Part shown: positions 51,172 to 60,532 of the stretch, in pieces
Layout: each line of letters begins with the position of its first letter
Numbering within the stretch: the first letter of the stretch is position 1
Source: Paraburkholderia sp. BL21I4N1
Lineage (GTDB): Bacteria; Pseudomonadota; Gammaproteobacteria; Burkholderiales; Burkholderiaceae
Assembly (NCBI RefSeq): GCF_002973525.1
Contig: NZ_PVEN01000006.1
Location: forward strand, 124,001-188,000
Length of the DNA stretch: 64,000 nt
Direction of reading: 5' to 3'
Made by a program: the position numbers and the translations under genes
Notes under the pieces: model-generated
What the model saw: only the letters and a program-made list of their open reading frames with translations
What the model was told of the DNA's origin: nothing
Database searches by the model: none

Positions 51172-52152
51172 TCAGCGAATCGAGATGTGTTCGTCGGCGA
51201 TGTAGCTGCGGATCACGTCGGCAAAACTGGACTCGCCGGCTAGGCCCAGCCGTTCGGCGCGCGACGTGTCCCACCGCCCCGGCCAACTACCCACGATCTT
51301 TTCCACCCGCGCGTCCGGCTCCCAGACGATCCGCTGGGCCACCGCATCGCCCGCGACCTCGCGCAGCGCCGCGACCATCTCGTCGACGCTGACCGAAATC
51401 CCGGGTAGATTCAGCACGCGCCGGTTGCCGAGCGCCGCGGCGTCGAGTTCGAGCCCGGCAATCAGGCTCTCGATCGCCTTGCGCGGCGACAACAGCCACA
51501 AGCGCGTCGCGCCCGCCACGGGGCACACAGCCGTTTCGCCATTCAACGGCTCGCGCACGATGCCGCTCGCGAACGACGACGCCGCCGCATTCGGCTTGCC
51601 CGGCCGCACGCTGATGGTCGGCAGCCGCAACACCCGGCCGTCGACGAAACCACGCCGCGAATAGTCGTTGAGCAGCAATTCCGCGATCGCCTTCTGCGCG
51701 CCGTAAGACGACTGCGGATTCAACGCGGTGTCGTCCTGCACGACCTCGGGCAGCGCGCCGCCGTACACCGCCACCGAACTCGTGAACACCACGCGCGGCC
51801 GGTGACCACGCTGCCGGCAGATCTCCAGCAGCAGGCGCGGCGCATCCAGATTGATGCGCATGCCGAGATCGAAATCCGCTTCGGCCTGACCGCTCACGAT
51901 CGCGGCGAGATGGAAGATCACGGTGGTTTTCTCGTCGATCGCACGCTCGAGCACGCTGCGCTCCGCGATATCGCCCACTTCGGCGCGCACGCGCGGATCG
52001 CCGAAATCGTCGCCGCGCGCCACGTCCAGCAGCACCAGGTCGGTGAGCGCTTGCGGCACGCCTTGCGCGTCCTTCAACGCACCGCGCGCGAGCAGTTCGC
52101 GCGCGAGTCGCTGACCGAGAAAACCTGCGCCGCCGGTAATCAGAACCTTCAT
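51172..52152 (-). CDS. denD: D-erythronate dehydrogenase
   Basis: 326 residues, extended SDR with GGAGFLG (7-13), Tyr150 and Lys154 (SYGAQKAIAE). It matches DenD of the D-erythronate pathway: oxidation of D-erythronate to 2-oxo-tetronate with NAD. It is the last gene of the order otnK-otnC-otnI-denD on the minus strand, 47 bases after otnI. The assignment is strengthened by the presence of all downstream enzymes of the pathway. Confidence 0.85.
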   Translation of the reverse strand: MKVLITGGAGFLGQRLARELLARGALKDAQGVPQALTDLVLLDVARGDDFGDPRVRAEVGDIAERSVLERAIDEKTTVIFHLAAIVSGQAEADFDLGMRINLDAPRLLLEICRQRGHRPRVVFTSSVAVYGGALPEVVQDDTALNPQSSYGAQKAIAELLLNDYSRRGFVDGRVLRLPTISVRPGKPNAAASSFASGIVREPLNGETAVCPVAGATRLWLLSPRKAIESLIAGLELDAAALGNRRVLNLPGISVSVDEMVAALREVAGDAVAQRIVWEPDARVEKIVGSWPGRWDTSRAERLGLAGESSFADVIRSYIADEHISIR

Positions 52153-52199
52153 GATCGGTTTTCCTTGTTTCGTCGGGGGGCGTCGTGGTTCAGGCGCGG

Positions 52200-52991
52200 T
52201 TAGCGGGCGCCGGCGGCCAGGTAAGGCTTGAGCCACCCCAGTCCCGCCGACGTACCCGCGCGCGGCCGGTATTCGCAGCCGATATAGCCGTCATAGCCAA
52301 GTGAATCGATCAACGCCAGCAGATAGGGGTAATTCAATTCGCCGCTGTCGGGCTCATGACGCTCCGGCACGCCCGCAATCTGAATGTGACCGATGCCGGC
52401 CATATCGCGCTTGAGTTTCACCGCGAGGTCGCCTTCGACGATCTGGCAGTGGTAACAGTCGAACTGCACCTTCAGATTCGGCGCGCCCACTTCCGCGCAA
52501 ATCGCCTGCGCGTCGTCCTGGCGGTTCAGAAAGAAGCCCGGCATATCGCGCAGGTTGATCGGCTCGATCACGATCAGGATGCCCTCGGCGTGCGCCGCCT
52601 GCGCGGCATGCGCGAGATTGCGCAGATACACGTCGCGATGCTGTGCGCGCGCTTGATCGGCGCCGATCAGGCCGGCCATCACATGCAGCTTGCGATTGCC
52701 GATAACGCGCGCGTAGTTGAGCGCCGTGTCGATGCCGCGGCGGAATTCGTCCTCGCGGCCCGGCAGCGACGCGAGGCCGCGCTCGCCCGCGGCCCAGTCG
52801 CCGGGCGGCGCATTGAAGAGCGCCTGGGTCAGACCGTGGGCGTCGAGGCGCGCCTTGATCTCCTCAGCGGGGAAGTCGTAGGGAAACAGAAACTCGACCG
52901 CGTCGAAGCCGTCTTTCGCGGCGGCGGCGAAGCGGTCGAGAAACGCGTGTTCGTTGTACATCATCGTCAGGTTCGCGGCGAAACGGGGCAT
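52200..52991 (-). CDS. otnI: 2-oxo-tetronate isomerase (hydroxypyruvate isomerase family)
   Basis: 263 residues, xylose isomerase-like TIM barrel. Seen: MPRFAANLTMMYNE, EFLFPYDFPAEEIK, EPINLRDMPGFFLN, QFDCYHCQIVEGD and the closing GCEYRPRAGTSAGLGW, all typical of OtnI/Hyi. It interconverts 2-oxo- and 3-oxo-tetronate in D-erythronate breakdown. The upstream 177 bases carry a 10-bp-period GCCTG repeat. The metal-binding Glu/His/Asp residues appear to be present. Confidence 0.85.
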   Translation of the reverse strand: MPRFAANLTMMYNEHAFLDRFAAAAKDGFDAVEFLFPYDFPAEEIKARLDAHGLTQALFNAPPGDWAAGERGLASLPGREDEFRRGIDTALNYARVIGNRKLHVMAGLIGADQARAQHRDVYLRNLAHAAQAAHAEGILIVIEPINLRDMPGFFLNRQDDAQAICAEVGAPNLKVQFDCYHCQIVEGDLAVKLKRDMAGIGHIQIAGVPERHEPDSGELNYPYLLALIDSLGYDGYIGCEYRPRAGTSAGLGWLKPYLAAGAR

Positions 52992-53095
52992 GACAGCAAC
53001 TCCAGAAAAACAGGGGGATTCCGTGCGCGCGGCAGGCGTGGATATAACCTGTACCGCGCGCGCAATTCGGTTGATGGCTTGAGCGGTTCGGTTCG

Positions 53096-53130
53096 GCCTG
53101 ATCCCGCCTGATTGAGCCTGGTCGAGCCTG
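53096..53130. repeat. Four GCCTG copies at exact 10-bp spacing
   Basis: GCCTG at 53096, 53106, 53116 and 53126 between the otnC and otnI genes. The exact 10-base period means all copies face roughly the same side of the helix. It may reflect a degenerate tandem repeat or a cooperative binding array. Confidence 0.5.
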
Positions 53131-53168
53131 ACTCAATTCGGCTCGGCTAAGGTCGCAGCGGCCTCCAG

Positions 53169-53831
53169 CTACCAGCGCGCGCCGAACACGGTACGCAGTT
53201 CATCGAGCGCGGCTTCGTTCAGGGGCGTCGGCTGCGGACTCGTCATCAGCCACAGGCGCGCGGTCTCTTCGAGTTCTTCGAGCGCATACGCGGCCTGTGC
53301 GACGGAGCGCTCCCACACCACCGGCCCGAGCCGTTCGAGCAGCACCGCGCGAACCCGATCGGCCAGCGCGGCGATCTGCTCCGCCACTTGCGGATCGCCC
53401 GGCCGACGGTAGCGTATCAGCGGAACATGGCCCACTTTCATCACGTAGTACGGCGTGATCGGCGGCAGCACATCGGCCTCGCTCCAGACGCCCGCCAGCG
53501 TTAGCGCAACCAGATGCGTCGAATGCGTATGGACGATGCCGCGTACCTCGCCGTTGCGCGCATAGATGCCGCGATGCAGCGCCAGCGTCTTCGACGGTTG
53601 ACCGCCCGACACCGCGTGACCGTCCAGACCGACCTTGGCGATGTCGGCCGGATCGAGCCAGCCGAGACAGGCGTCGGTCGGCGTGATCAGCCAGCCGTCG
53701 TCGAGTCGCGCGCTGATATTGCCTGCCGTGCCGACCGTGTAGCCGCGCTGATAGAGACTCGCGCCGGTCACGCAGATTTCCTCGCGCACGCGGGCTTCGT
53801 TCGTGATGAGCAGAGCGGGCGTACCGGTCAC
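53169..53831 (-). CDS. otnC: 3-oxo-tetronate 4-phosphate decarboxylase (class II aldolase)
   Basis: 220 residues; start is a GTG at 53831 overlapping the otnK stop as GTGA, so translation is coupled. Class II aldolase/adducin domain with metal-binding HTHST (His101, His103). The segment before it, PSKTLALHRGIY, has Thr82 where the catalytic acid Glu usually sits in class II aldolases; this may be a subfamily trait. It splits 3-oxo-tetronate 4-phosphate to dihydroxyacetone phosphate and CO2. Confidence 0.83.
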   Translation of the reverse strand: MTGTPALLITNEARVREEICVTGASLYQRGYTVGTAGNISARLDDGWLITPTDACLGWLDPADIAKVGLDGHAVSGGQPSKTLALHRGIYARNGEVRGIVHTHSTHLVALTLAGVWSEADVLPPITPYYVMKVGHVPLIRYRRPGDPQVAEQIAALADRVRAVLLERLGPVVWERSVAQAAYALEELEETARLWLMTSPQPTPLNEAALDELRTVFGARW

Positions 53832-55153
53832 GACATGCCTCCGTCGAGATGACGCAATGCCTTGGCAAAGAAATCGGTCGTGCCGAAGTTGCCGGATTTC
53901 AATGCGAGCGCAAGCGGTTCGGAACCGGTTGCGCTCGCAACGGTGGCCGGCACGCCCGGATCGATTTGCGCGCCGATACGCAGCGTGCGCACGTCGAGCG
54001 CCTGCACCACCGCGCCCGACGTCTCGCCGCCGGCCACCACGAACTTGCGCACGCCACGCTCGCGCAAACCGCGTGCAATTGACGCCAGCGTGGCCTCGAC
54101 CAGCTGCCCCGCCTGATTGACGCCGAGTTCGCGCTGCACCGCTTTGACTTCGTCGGGCGTGGCGGTGGCGTAGATCAGCACCGGCTCGGCGCGTGCGAGA
54201 TAAGGCCCGGCAAAGGCCAGCGCCTGCTCGACCACGGCCTCGCCGCGTGCCACGGCGAGCGGATCGACACGAAACGCGGGCTGCGTCTCGCGCCACGCGG
54301 CCACCTGGGCGTTGGTCGCTTTCGACGCGCTGCCGGCCAACACCGCCGACAAACCTTCCACGCGCGGCAACTCGGCGGCGTCGGCATGCTCGTCGAGCAG
54401 CCCCGCCTCGCGGAAATTGCCCGGCAAGCCTAGCGCGATGCCCGAACCGCCCGTGATCAGCGGAAACTCGGCGCACGCGGCGCCGAGCGTGTAGAGATCG
54501 GCGTCGGACAGCGCGTCGGCGACCGCCATTCGCACGCCCTGCGCGCGCAGCGCGTCGAACGCTTCGCGCACGGCCGGCACGCCGTCGGCCACGGTGTCGT
54601 AACGCACCAGGCCGACTTTCGAGCGGGTCTGCCGTTGCAGCACGTTGACGAGGTTGGCGTCGCGCATCGGCGTGAGCGGATGGTTTTCCATACCCGACGC
54701 GTTGAGCAACGTATCGCCCACAAACAGATGGCCGCGAAAGATCGTCCGGCCGTTCTCGGGAAACGCCGGACAGGCGATCGTCAACGCGCCCGCGCCGCCT
54801 TGAACGGACAACGCGTCGAGCAACGCGTCCGTGACCGGGCCGATATTGCCGGCATCGGTCGAATCGAAGGTCGAGCAGTATTTGAAAAGAAACTGGCGGC
54901 ATCCTTGCGCGCGCAACCAGTCGAGCGCGGCGAGCGATTGCGCGACCGCGTCGGCGGCGGGAATGGTGCGCGATTTCAGCGCGACCACCAGCGCGTCGGC
55001 CGCGAACGTGTCGGCCGATTCAGCCGCCGCCGGCACGCCGATGCTCTGCACGGTGCGCATGCCGCCGCGCACCAGCATGTTGGCGAGATCGGTGGCACCG
55101 GTGAAGTCGTCGGCGATGCAGCCGAGCAGCGCGCGGCGTGAAGTGGCAGTCAT
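53828..55153 (-). CDS. otnK: 3-oxo-tetronate kinase (DUF1537 family)
   Basis: 441 residues; start at 55153 with GGAG upstream. N-terminal ADDFTGATDLA (14-24) is the DUF1537 signature; GSGIALGLPGNFRE and the C-terminal VVAGGETSGAVVQAL with GSEPLALALKSGNFG are ATP- and substrate-binding parts. It phosphorylates 3-oxo-tetronate at the 4 position. First gene of the operon otnK-otnC-otnI-denD. It is divergent from the IclR gene at 55403 with a dyad in between. Confidence 0.87.
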   Translation of the reverse strand: MTATSRRALLGCIADDFTGATDLANMLVRGGMRTVQSIGVPAAAESADTFAADALVVALKSRTIPAADAVAQSLAALDWLRAQGCRQFLFKYCSTFDSTDAGNIGPVTDALLDALSVQGGAGALTIACPAFPENGRTIFRGHLFVGDTLLNASGMENHPLTPMRDANLVNVLQRQTRSKVGLVRYDTVADGVPAVREAFDALRAQGVRMAVADALSDADLYTLGAACAEFPLITGGSGIALGLPGNFREAGLLDEHADAAELPRVEGLSAVLAGSASKATNAQVAAWRETQPAFRVDPLAVARGEAVVEQALAFAGPYLARAEPVLIYATATPDEVKAVQRELGVNQAGQLVEATLASIARGLRERGVRKFVVAGGETSGAVVQALDVRTLRIGAQIDPGVPATVASATGSEPLALALKSGNFGTTDFFAKALRHLDGGMS

Positions 55154-55214
55154 GGCGGGGGCTCCGGGCTTGCTTCGCACACGGCGGGCGATTCGCCGGG
55201 GAAGATCCTGTCGA

Positions 55215-55232
55215 CCATCGGTCCCCCGATGG
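55215..55232. promoter_or_regulatory. Dyad CCATCGG-N4-CCGATGG between otnK and IclR genes
   Basis: Perfect 7-bp arms, about 62 bases upstream of the otnK start on one strand and 171 upstream of the IclR gene on the other. It is a candidate operator for the tetronate operon. Confidence 0.45.
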
Positions 55233-55402
55233 ATCAAGTCGTCGGGTCATCATACAAAGTCCGTCTGCCGGGAGCATCCACGCTAACCCTGGGATTTTTG
55301 CGCGAAACCAGCGCGAAGTTGGCGAAACAGAAGGCTTAAGCTATCGTCACGGCTTTGCGCAGTGCGCTGCCCGCACTTTCCCGAACGCATCCTTCAAGGT
55401 CC

Positions 55403-56227
55403 ATGAGCCAAGCCCTGCCGCCGTCTTCCGCCGTTCCTGCCAGCGCCGATCCGGCCCCGGACAAACCGGGCGACTCGTATGTGCAGTCGTTCGCCCGGGG
55501 TCTCGCGGTGATTCGCGCGTTCAACGCCACCCGTCCCGAACAGACGCTCACCGACGTCGCCACCGCCACCGGCCTGACGCGTGCCGGCGCACGCCGAATT
55601 CTGCTGACCCTGCAAACGCTCGGCTACGTGGAAGCCGAGGGCCGCCTGTTCCGCCTCACGCCGAAGATTCTCGACCTCGGCTTCGCTTATCTGACCTCGA
55701 TGCCGTTCTGGAATCTCGCCGAACCGGTCATGGAAAGCCTCTCCGCGCAAGTCCACGAAAGCTGCTCGGCGGCCGTGCTCGATCGCACCGAGATCGTCTA
55801 CGTGCTGCGCGTGCCGACGCACAAGATCATGACGATCAACCTGTCGATCGGCAGCCGCTTGCCGGCGTACTGCACGTCGATGGGCCGCGTGCTGCTGGCC
55901 GCGCTCGACGACGACGCGCTCGAAGCGACGCTGAGCTCCGCGCCGCTCTACGCCCACACGCCACGCACGGTCACCGACAAGGACGAGCTGAAGAAACTGA
56001 TCGCGCAGGTACGCCGCCAGGGGTGGGCGATCGTCGATCAGGAATTGGAAGGCGGACTGATTTCGCTATCCGCGCCGATTCGCAACCGCCAGGGGCGCGT
56101 GATCGCGGCGATGAATATCAGCGGCAACGCCCAGCGCAATTCGGCGAAGCAGATGGTGAAGGCGTTTCTGGAGCCGCTGCAGCAGGCCGCGCAAACCGTG
56201 TCGGAGATGGTGGCGCGGCGCGGGTGA
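55403..56227 (+). CDS. IclR-family regulator, PcaR/PobR-like
   Basis: 274 residues from the ATG at 55403 (AAGG upstream). IclR HTH (TLTDVATATGLTRAGARRILLTLQTLGYV) and effector domain (NLAEPVMESLSAQVHESCSAAVLDRTEIVYVLRVPT, LPAYCTSMGRVLLAAL) match the beta-ketoadipate regulators PcaR/PcaU/PobR. Two candidate jobs: control of pcaF 4.5 kb away (GTTCG boxes there), or of the divergent tetronate operon. Which one is true is not decided by the sequence. Confidence 0.87.
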   Translation: MSQALPPSSAVPASADPAPDKPGDSYVQSFARGLAVIRAFNATRPEQTLTDVATATGLTRAGARRILLTLQTLGYVEAEGRLFRLTPKILDLGFAYLTSMPFWNLAEPVMESLSAQVHESCSAAVLDRTEIVYVLRVPTHKIMTINLSIGSRLPAYCTSMGRVLLAALDDDALEATLSSAPLYAHTPRTVTDKDELKKLIAQVRRQGWAIVDQELEGGLISLSAPIRNRQGRVIAAMNISGNAQRNSAKQMVKAFLEPLQQAAQTVSEMVARRG

Positions 56228-56296
56228 TCTTGATGCGGATGAAGGCGCGCGTTGGCCACGCGCCCGTGTTTTTCAGCGTCGGTTTCAGCCTTGGCC

Positions 56297-57615
56297 TCAA
56301 TCGATCGGCTTATCCGCCGTCTCCTTCAGCATCGCGACCGCGATCAGCGACACCACCACGCACGTGGCCACATAACCGGCCGGCGCCAGCTTGCTGCCGG
56401 TCAGCTTGATCAGTCCCGTCGCCACCAGTTGCGCGGTGCCGCCGAACACGCATACGCAATGGAAATTCCCGTCGCCCGCACGCGACGCGGGAACGATTCG
56501 CACATCAGCGCGAATTCCGACGCCGAGCCCATCGAATAGAACAACAGCATCAGCGCGGTCAGCGACATGATGACGGGCAGGTGCGGAAAGCGGTTGATCA
56601 GCATGAAGGCCGGAAACAGCAGCAGCACCAGCACGCCCCGGCCGAACAGAATCGGCCGCTTGCGGCTGCCGATCCGGTCCGACAACATGCCGAACACCGG
56701 ACACATGACCAGCATCACGAAGCCCGACGCCACGCCGACCAGCATGGAAAGCGACATCGGCAAGCCGAGCGTGTGGATCGCGTAAGTCGGCATGTAGAAG
56801 GTCAGGATGTAGGTGGAGACCGTGCCGCCCATCACCGTCAGCGTGATCAGCAACAGCGTGCGCATATGCTCCGTGAACAGCTCGTGCAGCACACCGCGCT
56901 CGATTCCGTGACTGTGCGCGCCGGCGGCGTCGTCGGCGAGACGACGGCGCAAGTACATGCCGACCGGCGCGATCAGCACACCGATCAGAAACGGAATGCG
57001 CCAGCCCCAGCTTTCCAGCGACTCTTTCGGCAACGCCGCCGATAGCCCCGCCGCAATGCCCGAACCCATCAGCGCCGCGCCGCCCTGCGTGGCCAGTTGC
57101 CAACTGGCGCGAAACCCGCGCCGCGCGCCGCCGCCCTGTTCGAGCAGCGTGGAGGTCGCCGCGCCGAACTCGCCGCCCTGCGAGAAGCCTTGCACGAGAC
57201 GCGCCAGCACGATCAGCAGCGGCGCGGCAAGGCCGATCTGCGCATACGTCGGCACGATCGCGATCAGGCCGGTGCTCGCCGCCATCAGCATGATGGTCAG
57301 GTTCAGCGCGGCCTTGCGCCCCCTGCGGTCCGCGTACACGCCGAGCATCACGCTGCCGAGCGGCCGCGTGATGAAACCCGCCGCGAACGTCGCCACCGAC
57401 AACAGCAGCGAAGTGGTCGCATCCGCCGACGGGAAATACAGCTTGCCGATAATCACCGCAAAGAAGCCGTACACGGTGAAATCGAAGAACTCGAGCCAGT
57501 TGCTGATCACCGCCGCCGCGATCGCGCCACGGCTCGCGGTGCGAGTGGCGTCGCCCGGGTGGCTCGCGGCGCTCGTCGCGCCGTGTCCCAGCGGGACATG
57601 CTTGGTGGCATTCAT
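56297..57615 (-). pseudogene. Frameshifted MHS-type metabolite:H+ symporter
   Basis: From the ATG at 57615 the frame encodes a normal MHS/MFS permease (NWLEFFDFTVYGFFAVIIGKLYFPS, QGFSQGGEFGAATS, twelve-helix layout) through ATGISIAYA at about 56452. One base is then missing: the downstream frame continues the protein as VFGGTAQLVATGLIKLTG...KETADKPID to the stop at 56297. In the current frame the protein ends early at 56410 with an unrelated tail, losing the last two helices. Restoring one base near 56450 would give 439 residues. It lies downstream of the M20 amidohydrolase on the same strand, so it probably imports that enzyme's substrate. It may be a true mutation or a sequencing error. Confidence 0.78.
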
Positions 57616-57738
57616 CGCGTGGTCTTCCTGTCGTTATGGTTGTAGAACGAGATGGGGCGCGGCTTCAGCGCGGGCTGTTCGAGGCCTTCTTCGAAGTTCG
57701 CGAGCGAGGTCGATGCAGCGGCCCGCTCGCCGACCCGC

Positions 57739-58929
57739 TCATTGCCCCAGGTAGCGCTCCACCAGCCGGGTCCAGAACGCCGCGCCGACCGGCAGATTGC
57801 GGTCATTGAAGTCATAGTGCGGGTTGTGCACCATGCAGCCGTCCTCGCCCGCGCCGTTGCCGATCCGCAGGAACGTGCCCGGCCGCTTCTGCAGCATGAA
57901 CGCGAAGTCCTCGCTGCCCATGAGCATGTCGGTTTGGGCGACCACCTTGTCGTCGCCGACCAGTTCGCGCGCCACCTGCACGGCGAACTCGGTTTCCGCG
58001 TCCGAATTGACCACCACCGGATAGCCTTCGATGTACTGCACCACGGCCTTGCCGCCGTAGCTGGCGGCCTGGCTTTCGGCAAGCTCGGTGATGCGCTTTT
58101 TCAGCAGCGCGCGGACCTCCGGGCTGAATGAACGCACGCTCAGTTCCAGCTTCGCGGTGCTCGAAATCACGTTGTTCGCGGTGCCCGCATGCATCGAACC
58201 GACCGTCACCACCGCCGGCTGCGACGGATCGACATTACGCGCAACGATCGTCTGCAACGCCATCACGATGCTGGCCGCTATCACGACCGGATCGACCGTC
58301 AGATGCGGACGCGCCGCGTGGCCGCCGACGCCTTCGATCGTGATGATCGCCTTGTCGCCCGCCGACATGAACGGCCCCTTGCGAAACAGCAGCACGCCCG
58401 GCTCCTCGCCCGGATGGTTGTGCACGCCGAACACGGCGTCGCACGGAAAGCGCTCGAACAGACCGTCGTTGATCATTTTCAGCGCGCCGCTGTCGATGCC
58501 GCTTTCCTCCGCCGGCTGAAAGTACAGATGCACGGTGCCCGAGAAATTGCGGGTCGCCGCAAGACGCTGCGCGGCGCCGAGCAGCATGGTCGTGTGGCCA
58601 TCGTGACCGCACGCATGCATCTTGCCGTGCGTGCCGCTCGCATACGGCAGGCCGGTTTCCTCGATGATCGGCAGCGCGTCCATGTCGGCGCGAATACCGA
58701 TGCGCCGCGTGCCCTCGCCCACCGTCAGCGTGCCCACCACGCCGGTTTGGCCGACCCCGCGCGTGACCTGCCAGCCCCATTGTTCCAGCTTGTCGGCGAC
58801 CAGCGCACCGGTTTGCAGCTCTTCGTAAGCCAGCTCCGGGTGATGGTGAATGTGATGGCGGATCTCGCGCAGGCTCTCGGCGGCAGGCGCCAGATCGGAC
58901 ACTTCGGTAAAACGCGCGGCTTCGCTCAT
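57739..58929 (-). CDS. M20 family amidohydrolase (hippurate hydrolase type)
   Basis: 396 residues. REIRHHIHHHPELAYEE, CGHDGH (107-112), QPAEE (Glu141-Glu142) and a late NPHYDFND are the metal ligand/catalytic sites of the M20D group (hippuricase, IAA-amino acid hydrolase, N-acyl-amino acid amidohydrolase). It should release an amino acid from an N-acyl conjugate in the cytoplasm. Upstream and divergent is a LysR gene, downstream an MHS permease: a catabolic module. Confidence 0.92.
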   Translation of the reverse strand: MSEAARFTEVSDLAPAAESLREIRHHIHHHPELAYEELQTGALVADKLEQWGWQVTRGVGQTGVVGTLTVGEGTRRIGIRADMDALPIIEETGLPYASGTHGKMHACGHDGHTTMLLGAAQRLAATRNFSGTVHLYFQPAEESGIDSGALKMINDGLFERFPCDAVFGVHNHPGEEPGVLLFRKGPFMSAGDKAIITIEGVGGHAARPHLTVDPVVIAASIVMALQTIVARNVDPSQPAVVTVGSMHAGTANNVISSTAKLELSVRSFSPEVRALLKKRITELAESQAASYGGKAVVQYIEGYPVVVNSDAETEFAVQVARELVGDDKVVAQTDMLMGSEDFAFMLQKRPGTFLRIGNGAGEDGCMVHNPHYDFNDRNLPVGAAFWTRLVERYLGQ

Positions 58930-59060
58930 CTCTCTCGCTCCATGGAATCAAGCCGCATAAAAGCGGCCAACAGACGAGCACTATAGCCACGCCGTTTTGT
59001 TCGAATAAGATGCTGTTTTTTTCACCCCGATTAACGCGTCTTATCACCGGGATTACCCTA

Positions 59061-59969
59061 ATGAAGCTGCAGCAACTGCAAGCCTTCGTCGCGGCGGCTC
59101 ATCACCGCAGTCTGCGTGGCGCCGCGCGCGAACTCGGTGTGACGCAACCGGCCGTCACGCATACGATCCGCGAGCTCGAAAGCGCGTTGAACGCGGAGTT
59201 GATGGTGCGTAGCGTGCGCGGCATCGAATTGACGGCGTGCGGGCTCGCGCTGCTGCCGCGCGCCGAGCAATTGCTGGGCGACATGCGGCGCACCGTCGAA
59301 GCGGTCGAACAGGTGAAAGGTGAACTGGCCGGCAAGGTGAGCGTGGGCACCATGCCGTCGATCGCGCTGACGGCGCTGCCGCAGGCGGTATCGAAGTTTC
59401 GCCAGGCCATGCCGCTGGTGAGTCTGCATCTGGAAGAAGTGACGATTCCGGATGCGGTCGCGCGCTTGCGCAACGGCGCGCTCGATATCGCCGCGATCCA
59501 TCACGTGCGGACGCTGGATAGCGATCTGGTACAAGCGCGGCTCTATTCGACGGAGTTCGTGGTCGTCATGCGCGCGGGGCATCCGCTCGCGAACGTTACG
59601 CGCCTACATGAGTTGGTCGACGCCGAGTGGATCGCGACCGTGGGCGCCGATCACTTTCCGCACAGCGTGATGATGGGCATGTTCGACACGCACGGTTTGC
59701 CGGTGCCGCAACGGCTGTTGCGCGCGCCGTCTTCATTCGCGGTGACGCTCGGGCTGGTGTCGCAAACCGACGTGATCGGCTGCTTCACGAGGCCGCTCGC
59801 ACAGAGGGTCGCGCCGCTCGGCATTCGCATCGCGCAGATCGAAGAGGCGCTGCCCACTTATGACCTCAGCATTATCTCGCGGCGCGATCTGTTGCCTACG
59901 CCGGCCGTGCTGCAATTCATTGCGTGTTTGCAGGAGGCCACGCGGGAGCGGCTGTCGGCGGCTGGTTGA
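59061..59969 (+). CDS. LysR-family regulator of the M20/permease module
   Basis: 302 residues from the ATG at 59061, which gives the standard start MKLQQLQAFVAAAHHRSLRGAARELGVTQPAVTHTIRELESALNAEL; upstream in-frame starts lack a ribosome site. Effector domain normal. It diverges from the amidohydrolase gene (start 58929) across 131 bases. Group resembles regulators of aromatic or N-acyl amino acid catabolism. Confidence 0.9.
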   Translation: MKLQQLQAFVAAAHHRSLRGAARELGVTQPAVTHTIRELESALNAELMVRSVRGIELTACGLALLPRAEQLLGDMRRTVEAVEQVKGELAGKVSVGTMPSIALTALPQAVSKFRQAMPLVSLHLEEVTIPDAVARLRNGALDIAAIHHVRTLDSDLVQARLYSTEFVVVMRAGHPLANVTRLHELVDAEWIATVGADHFPHSVMMGMFDTHGLPVPQRLLRAPSSFAVTLGLVSQTDVIGCFTRPLAQRVAPLGIRIAQIEEALPTYDLSIISRRDLLPTPAVLQFIACLQEATRERLSAAG

Positions 59970-59975
59970 GCCTTT

Positions 59976-60530
59976 TTACCCGACGCGGGTCTCGGCCGTC
60001 AGGAACTTGACCAACACCTGCCCGGCGTCTTCGAGCGCGCCGGAGTTGTCGATCGTCGTGCAGCGCACGCCGTCCGGCAACGAAAACGGCGCGCGCCGCG
60101 CGAGTCTCGCCGCGACCTGCTCCGCCGATTCACGCGCCCGCGCGCCGAGGCGCGCTTCGAGAATATGGGGCGCGGCGTCCACATGGACGACCTCGGTGTG
60201 CGGATAACGCGCCAACGTATGCTGCAAATGCTGCCGCGAACCGTTGACGACCACCGTGCAGCCGCGCGCGAGCCAGCCGTCGAGTTCAATGCCGATACCG
60301 TAGCGCAGCGAGTGACTCGACCATTCGAGCGCGAACAGGCCGAGCACGGAACGCACCGCGAATTCCTCGACGCTCAGTGCGACGTGCGCTTCGCCGTTGC
60401 CGCTCGGCCGCGTGATGTAACGATGCGCGAAGAGAATCGGCTCGCCCATCAGACGCGTGCGCGCAAAAGCCAGCAACGAGTCCTTGCCCGCCCCCGACGG
60501 CCCCATTACATAGATCAAACGACCAGCCAT
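59976..60530 (-). CDS. phnN: Ribose 1,5-bisphosphate phosphokinase
   Basis: 184 residues, guanylate-kinase-like with P-loop GPSGAGKDS (10-18). It makes phosphoribosyl pyrophosphate from ribose 1,5-bisphosphate, the recycling step of C-P lyase phosphonate breakdown. It starts two bases after the DUF1045 stop and is the third gene of phnF-DUF1045-phnN. Confidence 0.9.
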   Translation of the reverse strand: MAGRLIYVMGPSGAGKDSLLAFARTRLMGEPILFAHRYITRPSGNGEAHVALSVEEFAVRSVLGLFALEWSSHSLRYGIGIELDGWLARGCTVVVNGSRQHLQHTLARYPHTEVVHVDAAPHILEARLGARARESAEQVAARLARRAPFSLPDGVRCTTIDNSGALEDAGQVLVKFLTAETRVG

Positions 60531-60532
60531 GG

